Assembly: GCF_000686845.1 (NCBI RefSeq)
Contig: NZ_JMLS01000023.1
Span: 83,353-147,352, forward strand
From: Paenibacillus sp. UNC451MF
Lineage (GTDB): Bacteria > Bacillota > Bacilli > Paenibacillales > NBRC-103111
Direction: 5' to 3'
DNA length: 64,000 nucleotides
The number at the start of each line of letters is the position of its first letter. The stretch's first letter is position 1. Below are positions 8,488-16,882 of the stretch, one piece after another. A model generated the notes under the pieces. It had not been told where the DNA came from. It did not search any database and was given only the letters and a program-made list of their open reading frames with translations. Both the position numbers and the translations under genes were made by a program.

Positions 8488-8587
8488 GTGAGGACGGTTT
8501 ACCCCGTTCTCACATAAATGAAACAGCCCAGCCTTTCCAAAAGATAAGCGTATGCTTAGTTCTTTTGGAGATGCTGGGCTTTTCTTA
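8488..8587 (+). promoter_or_regulatory. Intra-operon hairpin plus attenuator-like terminator (element E2)
   Basis: A small hairpin (GTGAGGACGG 8488-8497 with CCGTTCTCAC 8504-8513) precedes a long one. In the long hairpin AGCCCAGC (8525-8532) pairs with GCTGGGCT (8573-8580), then comes an internal loop CTTT/AGAT. CCAAAAGA (8537-8544) pairs with TCTTTTGG (8561-8568), and TAAGC/GCTTA closes a GTAT loop. TTTTCTT follows, 20 bases before the atoD start. Outer stem, internal loop, CCAAAA/TTTTGG and the GATAAG top match element E1 before the first gene, so the two are related. Confidence 0.6.
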
Positions 8588-8609
8588 TTTTACCAAGGAG
8601 TGGATCATA

Positions 8610-9305
8610 ATGCGAAAGCTAAGAGAAATCGAAGAGGTTATTAAACAGATACAATCGGGAGATACATTGATGGTCGGTGGCTTTGGTCTGGTTGGAGCAC
8701 CATTAACCCTTATTGATGAACTGACGCGGCTGGATGTAGATCAGCTGACCGTCATTAGCAACAACCTTGGTGAAGCCGGTAAAGGATTGGGCATTTTGCT
8801 GAGACAAGGAAAAATCAAAAAAGCGATAGGCTCTTATTTCACCAGCAACCGGGAAGTTGGAGAGAACTTCAATGAAGGCAAGCTTGATATCCAATTAATG
8901 CCTCAAGGAACGATGTCGGAATCGATACGTGCCGGCGGCGCAGGAATCGGAGGCTACTATACACGCACAAGTGCCGGAACCGAACTAGCTAAGGGGAAGG
9001 AAGTCAGAATCATCAATGGCGAGCAATACGTGCTCGAAGAGCCTCTTAAAGCTAATGTTGCGCTTATAAAAGCGGCCAAAGCCGATTCTCTTGGGAACCT
9101 TGTTTTTTATAAAACGGCACGTAACTTTAATCCGTTGATGGCAACAGCTGCTGATTTCGTCATTGCGGAAGTGGATGAGATCGTAGAGGCCGGTGAGCTG
9201 TCACCGGAAGAAATCGTCACTCCTCATTTATTCGTTGATGCCATTGTGGAAAGCAAGCTAGTACTAACCAAAGAAGGAGTTGTGCCAAAACATGAGCTCA
9301 AATAA
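8610..9305 (+). CDS. atoD: 3-oxoacid CoA-transferase, subunit A
   Basis: A 231-residue alpha subunit of a type I CoA-transferase (AtoD/ScoA family). It starts with the family's GDTLMVGGFGLVGAPLTLIDEL and carries GEAGKGLGILLRQGKIKKAIGS and the GGAGIGGYYT and TARNFNPLMATAA segments. With subunit B it should move CoA from succinyl-CoA or acetyl-CoA to a 3-oxoacid such as acetoacetate. ATG 8610 has AAGGAG 9 bases upstream. An in-frame extension to 8475 would run through hairpin E2 and is not used. Its 3' end overlaps subunit B by 14 bases. Confidence 0.92.
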   Translation: MRKLREIEEVIKQIQSGDTLMVGGFGLVGAPLTLIDELTRLDVDQLTVISNNLGEAGKGLGILLRQGKIKKAIGSYFTSNREVGENFNEGKLDIQLMPQGTMSESIRAGGAGIGGYYTRTSAGTELAKGKEVRIINGEQYVLEEPLKANVALIKAAKADSLGNLVFYKTARNFNPLMATAADFVIAEVDEIVEAGELSPEEIVTPHLFVDAIVESKLVLTKEGVVPKHELK

Positions 9306-9930
9306 AGAAATTCAAGAAATGATCGCGAAACGTGCGGCTAAAGTGCTGCAGCCCAATTCTGTCGTCAATCTTGGAATCGGTATACCGACGTTGGTTGCCA
9401 AATATGTCGATCCGACCTCGGTTCATTTCCATACGGAGAACGGCATGCTTGGGGTCATGGAGCTGACTTCGGATGAAGATTTTGATCCAAGCTTGGTCAA
9501 CGCGGGAAAGCTTCCGATTTCTGAAGGAATCGGCGCATCGTATTTTAACAGCGGTGAATCGTTCGCTATGATTCGCGGAGGGCATGTCGATGTCGCCATA
9601 TTGGGTGCGCTGCAGGTTGACGAGCAGGGTTACATTGCCAACTGGGCAATACCAGGTCAAAACATTATGGGAGTAGGCGGAGCGATGGATCTATTGAGCG
9701 GTGCAAAAAAGGTCATCGTAACGACGAATCACACCTCCAAAAACGGCGAGCCGAAAATTGTTAAAACCTGCAATTACCCGATTACTTCATTGCGTAAAAT
9801 CAATCTGATTATTACAGAATTAGCGGTGTTTGAATATAAAAAGGATCGGTTGGTGCTTATAGAGCTAATGCCGGGTGTTTCATTGGAGGAAGTACAAGCC
9901 AAAACAGAAGCAAGCTTTGATATTGAATAG
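9292..9930 (+). CDS. atoA: 3-oxoacid CoA-transferase, subunit B
   Basis: A 212-residue beta subunit of the same CoA-transferase. The catalytic glutamate is Glu49 in ENGMLGV, preceded by the GIGIPTLV glycine-rich segment. The GGHVDVAILGALQVD and NWAIPGQ segments are also typical. The start is ATG 9292 with AAGGAG (9274-9279) upstream, inside the end of subunit A, which suggests coupled translation and equal amounts of the two chains. It releases the CoA ester of the substrate to the thiolase encoded 13 bases downstream. Confidence 0.92.
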   Translation: MSSNKEIQEMIAKRAAKVLQPNSVVNLGIGIPTLVAKYVDPTSVHFHTENGMLGVMELTSDEDFDPSLVNAGKLPISEGIGASYFNSGESFAMIRGGHVDVAILGALQVDEQGYIANWAIPGQNIMGVGGAMDLLSGAKKVIVTTNHTSKNGEPKIVKTCNYPITSLRKINLIITELAVFEYKKDRLVLIELMPGVSLEEVQAKTEASFDIE

Positions 9931-9943
9931 GAGATGATTAACC

Positions 9944-11149
9944 ATGGATAATCGAGTATTTGTTGTAAGTGCGCATAGAACGGCAGTAGGGAAACTGGGT
10001 GGAGCACTGAAGGATATTGATCCGGACGATCTGCTCGTTCCATTATTCAATCAATTGAAAAAGCAAAGCCTGGTGCCAGATGAAGAAATCGACGAAGTGA
10101 TCATCGGTCAAGCCAAGCAAAGCCAAGATCAATCCAACATTGCCCGTAAAGCGCTGCTGAAAGCTGATTTGCCTGAATCGCTGCCAGCCTATACAGTTCA
10201 CCGCCAATGCGGATCAGGCATGCAAGCAATCCATAACGCTTTCACTTCTATTCGGGCAGGATTAGGACATGCCTTCATCGTGGGCGGGGTCGAAAGCATG
10301 AGTGCTGCACCTTATTATATCCGTAACGCACGGTATGGATTCATTGCCGGGAATTCGGAAATTCTAGACCCTAACAAAGAAAGCCAGCCGGGTTCCCAGC
10401 CGGAAGAAAAATACGGTCGTCTTGTTATGGGAATGACTGCTGAAAATCTGGCGGAGGATTATGCTATCACGCGTAACGAGCAGGATGAGTTCGCCTATAA
10501 CAGTCAGTTAAAGGCACATAACGCCATTCAAAATGGCGAGTTCAATGATGAAATTGTTCCTGTTTCGATTCCGCAGAGGAAAGGAGAGCCTGTTATTTTT
10601 TCAGTTGATGAGCATCCGAGAAAGACTGATATGCAGCAGCTCGGTAAGCTCAAGCCTGTTTTCAAAAAGGATGGTACAGTAACTGCGGGCAACGCATCCG
10701 GTCTTAATGATGGCGCATCCTTACTGCTTGTCGTTTCCGGTGAGATGGTCAAAAAATATCAGTTAAAGCCGTTGGTTGAAGTTTGTGCGCTTGGAGTATC
10801 AGGGTGCAAGCCAGATCGCATGGGGATCGGACCTGTGGAAGCTACTGCGAAAGCGCTAAAGATGGCGGATATCCAAATGGAGGATCTGGATTTGGTGGAG
10901 CTTAATGAAGCTTTTGCCGCACAATCGCTCGCTTGCATTAAAGAGATGAAATTGCCGATGGACAAAATCAACGTCAACGGCGGTGCCATTGCTCTTGGAC
11001 ACCCTATTGGAAACAGCGGAGCCAGAATTAGTGTCACGCTTATTCATGCCATGCGCAAAAGAAAAGCGAAATGGGGTCTGGCGACCCTTTGTATAGCTGG
11101 GGGTCAAGGGATTGCTACCGTATTCCGTTCCGTGGAGGAGGAGAACTAA
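9944..11149 (+). CDS. Thiolase (acetyl-CoA C-acyltransferase)
   Basis: A 401-residue thiolase with all catalytic residues: Cys89 in HRQCGSGMQA, His353 in GHPIGNSGAR and Cys383 in CIAGGQG. It should cleave a 3-oxoacyl-CoA to acetyl-CoA plus a shortened acyl-CoA. Next to the CoA-transferase it suits acetoacetyl-CoA or a longer 3-oxoacyl-CoA such as 3,5-dioxohexanoyl-CoA or 3-oxoadipyl-CoA; the sequence does not separate these. AGGAGAT precedes the ATG. Its stop overlaps the next gene's start (TAATG). Confidence 0.92.
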   Translation: MDNRVFVVSAHRTAVGKLGGALKDIDPDDLLVPLFNQLKKQSLVPDEEIDEVIIGQAKQSQDQSNIARKALLKADLPESLPAYTVHRQCGSGMQAIHNAFTSIRAGLGHAFIVGGVESMSAAPYYIRNARYGFIAGNSEILDPNKESQPGSQPEEKYGRLVMGMTAENLAEDYAITRNEQDEFAYNSQLKAHNAIQNGEFNDEIVPVSIPQRKGEPVIFSVDEHPRKTDMQQLGKLKPVFKKDGTVTAGNASGLNDGASLLLVVSGEMVKKYQLKPLVEVCALGVSGCKPDRMGIGPVEATAKALKMADIQMEDLDLVELNEAFAAQSLACIKEMKLPMDKINVNGGAIALGHPIGNSGARISVTLIHAMRKRKAKWGLATLCIAGGQGIATVFRSVEEEN

Positions 11150-12210
11150 TGAAAGCCGTTGTTAAAACAAATCGCGAACGTGGAGTCGAGTTCAAAGAAA
11201 TAGATCCGCCCGAAATGAGCGAGCAGGATGTATTGGTGAAAGTCGAAGCTGTCAGCATTTGCGGCAGTGATTTGCACATGTACGAGGGCATGAAGGCTTA
11301 CGAATGGGTTGCGACTCCAGTGATACTGGGACATGAGTTCGCCGGTACGGTGGTCAATGTCGGCAAGCCTGAATACGAGCATTTATTAAATCAGCGCGTC
11401 ATTATTAATCCTTATGTACCTTGTGGAGATTGCTATAACTGCCAAAGAGGGAACACCAACCTTTGCGACTACGGTTCCAATGCAATGGCCAAGGTGCCGG
11501 CCAAATCGCTTCGGTACGGCTTTCGCACCAATGGCGGTATGGCTGAATATGCAGCCATTCATTATAAAAATGTTCTCCCTATTCCAGATGAGCTGCCTAT
11601 TGAAGTTGCCGGCATGCTGGAGGCTCTAGCTATTGGTGTGAAGGCACTGGAACGCTCCGATATTAAGCCGGGCGATACGGCTGTCGTTATTGGACCCGGC
11701 CCGATAGGTCTTTCTATGGTTGCCTCCCTGTCCAATTACGGCTTAAGAAAGCTGATCATTACGGGGCTGCATGCAGATGAGGAAAGATTGCAGCTTGCTA
11801 AGGAGCTGGGAGCTACAGACATCGTGTATGCTGATGAAGTCAATGATGTGGAAGCCGTGAGCGCAATTACAGACGGTCAAGGGGTCGACCATATTTTTGA
11901 AACAAGCGGCTTCCACCAATCTCTTGTTTCGGCAGTGCGTATGTGCACAAAGGGCGGTGAGGTTCTTCTAGTCGGCATATCCGCTAAAGAAACAACCTTG
12001 CCAACACATGAGATTGTTCGTGGCGAAGTCACTGTCAAAGGGGTTTATGGCGTTACGGAAACAACGCTTAGACGGACTATATCGATGGCTGCGAGCGGAA
12101 AATACCCGTATGCCAAGCTAATTTCTCATGTACTTCCATTGGAAGATGTCGTAAACGGGTTTGAGTATGGTCTCAAGAAACAGGGAGCGAAGGTGATTCT
12201 TAAGCCATGA
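11149..12210 (+). CDS. Zinc-dependent medium-chain alcohol dehydrogenase
   Basis: A 353-residue MDR-family dehydrogenase. Catalytic-zinc ligands are in CGSDLHMYEG and GHEFAG, the structural zinc site is CGDCYNCQRGNTNLC, and the nucleotide motif is GPGPIGL. It resembles sorbitol, threonine and butanediol dehydrogenases and oxidises a secondary alcohol with NAD(P). The exact substrate cannot be told. GAGGAGGAG precedes ATG 11149, which shares one base with the thiolase stop; its own stop overlaps the next start (ATGA). This tight packing ties it to the operon's pathway, perhaps for a hydroxy-acid or diol intermediate. Confidence 0.88.
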   Translation: MKAVVKTNRERGVEFKEIDPPEMSEQDVLVKVEAVSICGSDLHMYEGMKAYEWVATPVILGHEFAGTVVNVGKPEYEHLLNQRVIINPYVPCGDCYNCQRGNTNLCDYGSNAMAKVPAKSLRYGFRTNGGMAEYAAIHYKNVLPIPDELPIEVAGMLEALAIGVKALERSDIKPGDTAVVIGPGPIGLSMVASLSNYGLRKLIITGLHADEERLQLAKELGATDIVYADEVNDVEAVSAITDGQGVDHIFETSGFHQSLVSAVRMCTKGGEVLLVGISAKETTLPTHEIVRGEVTVKGVYGVTETTLRRTISMAASGKYPYAKLISHVLPLEDVVNGFEYGLKKQGAKVILKP

Positions 12211-12611
12211 TACGTAAAGTGGAGCACACGGCAATAATCGTCAACGATATGGACAGATCCATCGATTTTTATTGTAACTATTTTGGCTTTATACTTCGAA
12301 CGAGAGGCAAGACACCGGCTAAGGAATTGGCCTTTTTATATCATCCCAACCAGTCTGGCTTTGAAATTGAACTGATCAATAATCTCACACCGGATTATAG
12401 CTACGCAAGCAAAGGCATTGTAAATCACTTGGCGCTAACGGTGGATGATATCTATGAAGCGATTCGTTTTTATCGGGAAAAAGGGATCCATTTCAATACG
12501 GAAGAACCAAGCCCGTCCATTGATGGAGGAAAGACGATATTTTTTTACGGACCATCTCAAGAGCTGCTTCAACTGGTACAACCAAGCAAGGAAAGAAAGG
12601 GTGAACAATAA
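12207..12611 (+). CDS. VOC-superfamily (glyoxalase-like) protein
   Basis: A 134-residue protein with two paired beta-alpha-beta-beta-beta units of the vicinal-oxygen-chelate fold. Likely metal positions are His7 (VEHTAII), Glu55 (EIELIN) and His74 (VNHLALTVDD). The fourth position, usually Glu, is Gln122 (LLQLVQ), a residue that can also bind metal in some glyoxalases. The start overlaps the dehydrogenase stop (ATGA) and the stop overlaps the next start (TAATG). It could be an isomerase, lyase or dioxygenase-like helper for the pathway; its reaction is not assignable. Confidence 0.82.
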   Translation: MIRKVEHTAIIVNDMDRSIDFYCNYFGFILRTRGKTPAKELAFLYHPNQSGFEIELINNLTPDYSYASKGIVNHLALTVDDIYEAIRFYREKGIHFNTEEPSPSIDGGKTIFFYGPSQELLQLVQPSKERKGEQ

Positions 12612-13354
12612 TGGCTTCTTTTGATGTGCTGAAATATTACGAAGAGGTGTACGGTAAAGTTCCTGAATGGGTGGATATGTTGTATCATTTTTCTCCAAAA
12701 GCAATGGAACACTATACGCTGCTTAGAAACGAAATTTTAGTCGACGGTGCTCTTCCGCGCAAAGAAAAGGAGCTTATTCTGGTTGGTGTCAATGCGGCGC
12801 GTCGTTATGAAAGAAGCATGATTTATCATACGCAAGGAGCTGTCGATGCTGGCGCTAATCTTGAAGAAATTGCCGATGTCGTTGCAGCCTGCATTATCTC
12901 CCGTGGAATACCTGCTTGGTTTACGGGGATGAAGGCGATTCAGTTCGCAGCCGAATATTTGGGCATTGAAGGTACAGAGGTTAAAGAATATAACGGAGAG
13001 CTTCCTTCCATCACGTCCTTGGAGGATGCTTATGCATACTATGAAAAGGAATCGGGATTGACTCCTTCGTGGGCTCAACTGCTGGAAAAAGCCAATCCTT
13101 CCGCTATGGTCGGATATACCAATTTAAGAAATGTCGTTCTAAGAGACCATGTAGTATCAAGAAAGCTGAAGGAGCTCGTATTAATTGGCGTTAATCTTGC
13201 CGAAAGATACCCTGAAGGAGTTCAGGTGCATGTCAACGGAGCGAAGAAATGGGGAGCTACGGATGCAGAAATCGCAGAAGTATCCCTCGTTTGTGTGCTC
13301 ACAGCCGGAATTCCTTCCTGGTTTGAGATCAGTGAGTTTTTGCAAAAAGCTTAA
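12611..13354 (+). CDS. Carboxymuconolactone decarboxylase-like (AhpD fold) tandem-domain protein
   Basis: A 247-residue protein made of two CMD/AhpD-type domains (about 20-115 and 145-240), each with the helical core seen in EKELILVGVNAARRYERSM and LKELVLIGVNLAERYPEG. The peroxidase CxxC of AhpD is missing in both halves (MIYHTQGAV and VQVHVNGAK), so an AhpD redox role is unlikely. It may act as a decarboxylase or isomerase, or only in binding. It is the last gene of the operon and overlaps the VOC gene by one base. A strong terminator follows 22 bases after the stop. Confidence 0.82.
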   Translation: MASFDVLKYYEEVYGKVPEWVDMLYHFSPKAMEHYTLLRNEILVDGALPRKEKELILVGVNAARRYERSMIYHTQGAVDAGANLEEIADVVAACIISRGIPAWFTGMKAIQFAAEYLGIEGTEVKEYNGELPSITSLEDAYAYYEKESGLTPSWAQLLEKANPSAMVGYTNLRNVVLRDHVVSRKLKELVLIGVNLAERYPEGVQVHVNGAKKWGATDAEIAEVSLVCVLTAGIPSWFEISEFLQKA

Positions 13355-13375
13355 GTAGTACCTTATATCATCCCT

Positions 13376-13430
13376 GCATCCTTTAGTTGCACTGTCTTAG
13401 CTGCTGTGTGGCCTAAAGGATGCATTTTTT
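13376..13430 (+). terminator. Intrinsic terminator ending the catabolic operon
   Basis: A perfect 11-bp stem, GCATCCTTTAG with CTAAAGGATGC, encloses a 26-base loop with its own weak pairing, then six T. It ends the nine-gene unit. Confidence 0.85.
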
Positions 13431-13542
13431 ATGTTTGTTTTCAATTCACTTACTATTCCATGGGAAATTGTTGTTTGTATATATGCCCCCTCCCGACCAT
13501 ATACTTAAAAAAGAGAAGTAAGGGAAGGAAGGAGTGAATAGG

Positions 13543-14472
13543 ATGAAGCTGTTTGCCTTAACCTTAACGAAAACATCGGATACATCCGTTCATAAGCTTC
13601 ATGCGGCGGTGGATGATGCTGTCAGAAACGTATATTCCAATAACGTGGCAACATATGTCGAGCAAGACCATACGACCTTTGTTATTCATGCTGAAGGGAT
13701 ATTTCCCCTTTTTCAATTGGATAAAAAAACCGATGAGTTGTATTCAAAGGTAGCTGAGGCAGTCTCTGAATGGATTATTCAGGAAGAAGAGGGACGATTG
13801 ATTCGTGCCATGATTGCCCGAGATTTCGATTACAAGCTGGAAGAGGATATCGCCTCTATTCTTAGCTATTGCCGCCCTGCGCAGTCGTCCGAAGAGGATG
13901 AGGAAGCCTTTGAACCTACCTTTGAGCAGGCGGTGGCACGCCGCAAGCAAATGATTACACAGGCGGTTTGCGCATTTTTGCAGGAATTTACGGATTTGAA
14001 CTTACAGGGCTTTATTAAATTTCGCTTGCAGGACTATATGAGTGAGCTTCACGAAGTGGTTGAATATGCAATTGACGAGTTCCTGATGGATCAGCAGTAT
14101 CAGGAGTTCATTTCACTGTTAAAATATTTTGTTTACATTCAGGAAGCCAAAATTCCAACGGCTCACTTGATACATAAAGGCGGCAACGAATTTACTCTGC
14201 TGAACGATCGTATGGAGCCTATTGATACGAGCCAGACCGATGCGACTTTAACTGTGGAAATGCTCGAGAAGGACATCAACTTTGAAGATGTCATTGTCAG
14301 TACGTTGATTTCGGTATCTCCTCGTCAAATATGCATCCATACAAGAGACCCGGAGGTTCAGGTCATTAAAACGATCACGCAAATTTTTGAAAATCGCGTT
14401 CAGCTCTGCGAATATTGCAGATTATGTCACAATCTTGACCGATCGGCAGCAGCTGACTATAATAAAGGTTAG
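13543..14472 (+). CDS. ytxC: YtxC-like sporulation-associated protein
   Basis: A 309-residue soluble protein recognised as YtxC from its sequence style (KFRLQDYMSELHEVVEYAIDEFLMDQQYQEFISLLKYFV region) and its place directly before thrS, as in B. subtilis. Its function is unknown; the family is annotated as a putative sporulation protein. The C-terminus carries CEYCRLCH, a possible metal-binding cluster. ATG 13543 has GGAG 8 bases upstream; the earlier GTG at 13534 touches that site. The promoter of the thrS leader lies in its last codons. It is preceded by the catabolic operon rather than by dnaB-dnaI. Confidence 0.8.
   Translation: MKLFALTLTKTSDTSVHKLHAAVDDAVRNVYSNNVATYVEQDHTTFVIHAEGIFPLFQLDKKTDELYSKVAEAVSEWIIQEEEGRLIRAMIARDFDYKLEEDIASILSYCRPAQSSEEDEEAFEPTFEQAVARRKQMITQAVCAFLQEFTDLNLQGFIKFRLQDYMSELHEVVEYAIDEFLMDQQYQEFISLLKYFVYIQEAKIPTAHLIHKGGNEFTLLNDRMEPIDTSQTDATLTVEMLEKDINFEDVIVSTLISVSPRQICIHTRDPEVQVIKTITQIFENRVQLCEYCRLCHNLDRSAAADYNKG
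14435..14463 (+). promoter_or_regulatory. SigA-type promoter of the thrS leader
   Basis: TTGACC (14435-14440), a 17-base spacer and TATAAT (14458-14463) inside the end of ytxC. A start near 14470 gives a leader of about 315 bases. Confidence 0.75.
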
Positions 14473-14474
14473 GG

Positions 14475-14745
14475 CAATAATCAAAGACAACAATGGTTGA
14501 AGTGCTGTACAGAGAGAGGGGACTTGGCTGTAATCTCCTTCAGTGAACGACAATCATTTACCCCTTTGTAGCTGAGATATGGAACACGGCATGCTATAAT
14601 CGGCATTTTCGTTTAGTATATATCTCCGGTTCATTCCCGTTAAGGAATGCTTACGAGGATTCGCAGGAAGCTTGAGCGGATCGAACTAGGGTGGAACCAC
14701 GAGACCAAGCGCTCTCGTCCCTTTTGGGATGAGGCGCTTTTTTTG
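14475..14745 (+). promoter_or_regulatory. T-box leader of thrS (tRNA-Thr sensing)
   Basis: The T-box core AGGGTGGAACCACG is at 14688-14701. The terminator follows at 14707-14744: AAGCGC...TCGTCCC, loop TTTT, GGGATGA...GCGCTT and seven T. Upstream, AATGGTTG (14492-14499) pairs with CAATCATT (14551-14558) as part of Stem I, and CATTCC/GGAATG fits Stem III. The bulge TGGA predicts an uncharged tRNA ending in U73-CCA. The specifier triplet could not be fixed; ACC (14560-14562) and triplets in GAACGACA are candidates. Uncharged tRNA-Thr should favour antitermination and thrS expression. Confidence 0.92.
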
Positions 14746-14784
14746 TTTTGCTAAAAGCTTCAATAATTCAGGAGGTTGAACAAG

Positions 14785-16725
14785 ATGGCAGTAAAAGTTA
14801 CTTTTCCGGATGGAGCGGTAAGAGAATATGAGCAGGGAACTACGATTGAAGAAGTAGCCGGTTCCATCAGCTCTGGATTGAAGAAAAATGCGGTAGTCGG
14901 CAAATTAAACGGCAAAGCGGTTGATTTGAACACGGCTATCGATCAGGATGCAGCCTTGGAAATCGTAACGCTGGATAGCGAAGCGGGACTTGAAGTATAC
15001 CGTCATAGTACGGCTCACTTGATGGCGCAGGCGCTTAAACGCATTTATGGTGAAAAAACAGTAAAGCTCGGTATCGGTCCTGTAATTGAGGACGGCTTTT
15101 ACTATGATATTGATTTGGAAACACCTGTTACTCCTGAGGATCTGTCCAAGATCGAGAAAGAAATGGAGAAAATCGCCCAGGAGAACCTGCCGATCCGCCG
15201 CAGAGTGGTCAGCAGAGAAGAAGCTATCCGTATTTTCACTGAGCTCGAAGATCCGCTGAAGCTGGAGTTGATCCGTGATTTGCCAGAGGATTCCGTGCTG
15301 ACGATCTATGATCAAGGCGAATTTTTTGACTTGTGCCGCGGACCTCATTTACCGTCCACTGGACGTATTAAAGCATTCAAGCTATTGAGCGTAGCAGGGG
15401 CTTACTGGCGTGGAGATTCCAAAAATAAAATGCTGCAGCGTATTTACGGTACGGCATTCCCTAAAAAGGCTGAACTGGACGAGCATCTTCACCTGCTCGA
15501 AGAAGCTAAAAAACGCGATCATCGTAAGCTGGGCAAAGAGCTTCAAATGTTTACCTTCTCCCGTGAAGTTGGACAAGGCTTGCCTCTATGGCTTCCTCAC
15601 GGAGCCAAAGTACGCCGCACGATGGAGCGCTATATCGTAGATTTGGAAGAGCGTTTAGGCTACCAACACGTGTATACGCCTGTTCTGGCCAATGTAGAGC
15701 TTTATAAAACATCCGGGCACTGGGAGCATTACCAAGAGGACATGTTCCCTAAAATGATTATGGACAATGAGGAGCTCGTTCTTCGTCCGATGAATTGCCC
15801 GCATCATATGATGGTGTACAAAAGCGACATGCGCAGCTACCGCGATCTGCCGATTCGTGTAGCTGAGCTTGGAACGATGCACCGTTACGAAATGTCCGGA
15901 GCCTTGACAGGCTTGCACCGTGTACGTGCAATGACTCTGAACGATGCGCATATTTTCTGCCGTCCGGATCAAATCAAAGAAGAATTCGCACGCGTAGTCA
16001 ATCTGATTCGCCAAGTGTATGAGGATTTCGGAATCAAGGAATATCGTTTCCGTCTGTCTTACCGTGATCCTGCGGATACCGAGAAATATTTCCCAGACGA
16101 TAACATGTGGGAAATGTCCCAACGCATGCTGCGTGAGGTTGTAGAAGAGCTTGGTTTGCCGTTCTATGAAGCGGAAGGCGAAGCAGCATTCTATGGTCCT
16201 AAGTTGGACGTACAGATCAAAACAGCCCTGAAAAAAGAAGAAACGCTGTCTACAGCACAGCTCGACTTCTTGCTGCCAGAACGTTTCCAATTGGAGTATG
16301 TAGGCGAAGATGGACAGAAGCATCGTCCGGTCGTTATTCACCGTGGTATTATCTCAACTATGGAACGGATGACGGCTTTCTTGCTCGAGAACTTTGCGGG
16401 TAACCTTCCAACCTGGTTATCTCCGGTTCAAGCGAAAGTCATCCCAGTTTCAACGGCATTTGAGAGCTATGCTAAAGAAGTTGAAGAGAAGCTCCAGTTT
16501 GCAGGTATTCGCGTTGAATCCGACCTGCGCAATGAGAAGCTGGGTTACAAAATCCGTGAAGCGCAGCTTGAGAAAATTCCTTACATGCTCGTTGTAGGTG
16601 AGAACGAAATGAATAACAACAGCGTTTCGGTTCGTAAGCGCGGCGAAGGCGATTTGGGTGTACAAAGCCTGGACAGCGCAGCTGCTTTAATCAGCGAAGC
16701 GATCCGTTCGAAGCAAATCGACTAA
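14785..16725 (+). CDS. thrS: Threonyl-tRNA synthetase
   Basis: A 646-residue class II synthetase, the usual bacterial length. Domains in order: TGS (about 1-62), editing domain ([11 protein letters not shown] with the HxxxH motif), class II catalytic core with the zinc-site NCPHHMM and motif-2 region [17 protein letters not shown], then an anticodon-binding domain (from about 540). It charges tRNA-Thr and hydrolyses Ser-tRNA-Thr. ATG 14785 has GGAGG 9 bases upstream. It is controlled by the T-box leader directly before it and followed by a terminator. Confidence 0.97.
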   Translation: MAVKVTFPDGAVREYEQGTTIEEVAGSISSGLKKNAVVGKLNGKAVDLNTAIDQDAALEIVTLDSEAGLEVYRHSTAHLMAQALKRIYGEKTVKLGIGPVIEDGFYYDIDLETPVTPEDLSKIEKEMEKIAQENLPIRRRVVSREEAIRIFTELEDPLKLELIRDLPEDSVLTIYDQGEFFDLCRGPHLPSTGRIKAFKLLSVAGAYWRGDSKNKMLQRIYGTAFPKKAELDEHLHLLEEAKKRDHRKLGKELQMFTFSREVGQGLPLWLPHGAKVRRTMERYIVDLEERLGYQHVYTPVLANVELYKTSGHWEHYQEDMFPKMIMDNEELVLRPMNCPHHMMVYKSDMRSYRDLPIRVAELGTMHRYEMSGALTGLHRVRAMTLNDAHIFCRPDQIKEEFARVVNLIRQVYEDFGIKEYRFRLSYRDPADTEKYFPDDNMWEMSQRMLREVVEELGLPFYEAEGEAAFYGPKLDVQIKTALKKEETLSTAQLDFLLPERFQLEYVGEDGQKHRPVVIHRGIISTMERMTAFLLENFAGNLPTWLSPVQAKVIPVSTAFESYAKEVEEKLQFAGIRVESDLRNEKLGYKIREAQLEKIPYMLVVGENEMNNNSVSVRKRGEGDLGVQSLDSAAALISEAIRSKQID

Positions 16726-16743
16726 AGTGACATTAAATGATAT

Positions 16744-16780
16744 GAGAACAATTCCTTTTCGAAGGGATTGTTCTTTTTTT
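16744..16780 (+). terminator. Intrinsic terminator after thrS
   Basis: GAACAATTCC pairs with GGGATTGTTC (one G-U), followed by seven T. Confidence 0.82.
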
Positions 16781-16882
16781 GTAAGTTTGGTATCAGGTGA
16801 GATAGTGCTTGTTTGGCGATTTTGTATATTCCTAGTAGTAATTGGATAGCCTCTTATATTAAGGGGAGGTTTTAAACCAAGT

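Noticed and set aside
8475..8609. In-frame N-terminal extension of the CoA-transferase A gene
   Set aside because: It would translate through two strong hairpins, its ATG touches the only GGAG, and the family begins at ATG 8610 with a well-spaced AAGGAG.
15655..16341. 228-codon open frame antisense to thrS
   Set aside because: Shadow of the thrS reading frame; no start signal and an unnatural composition.
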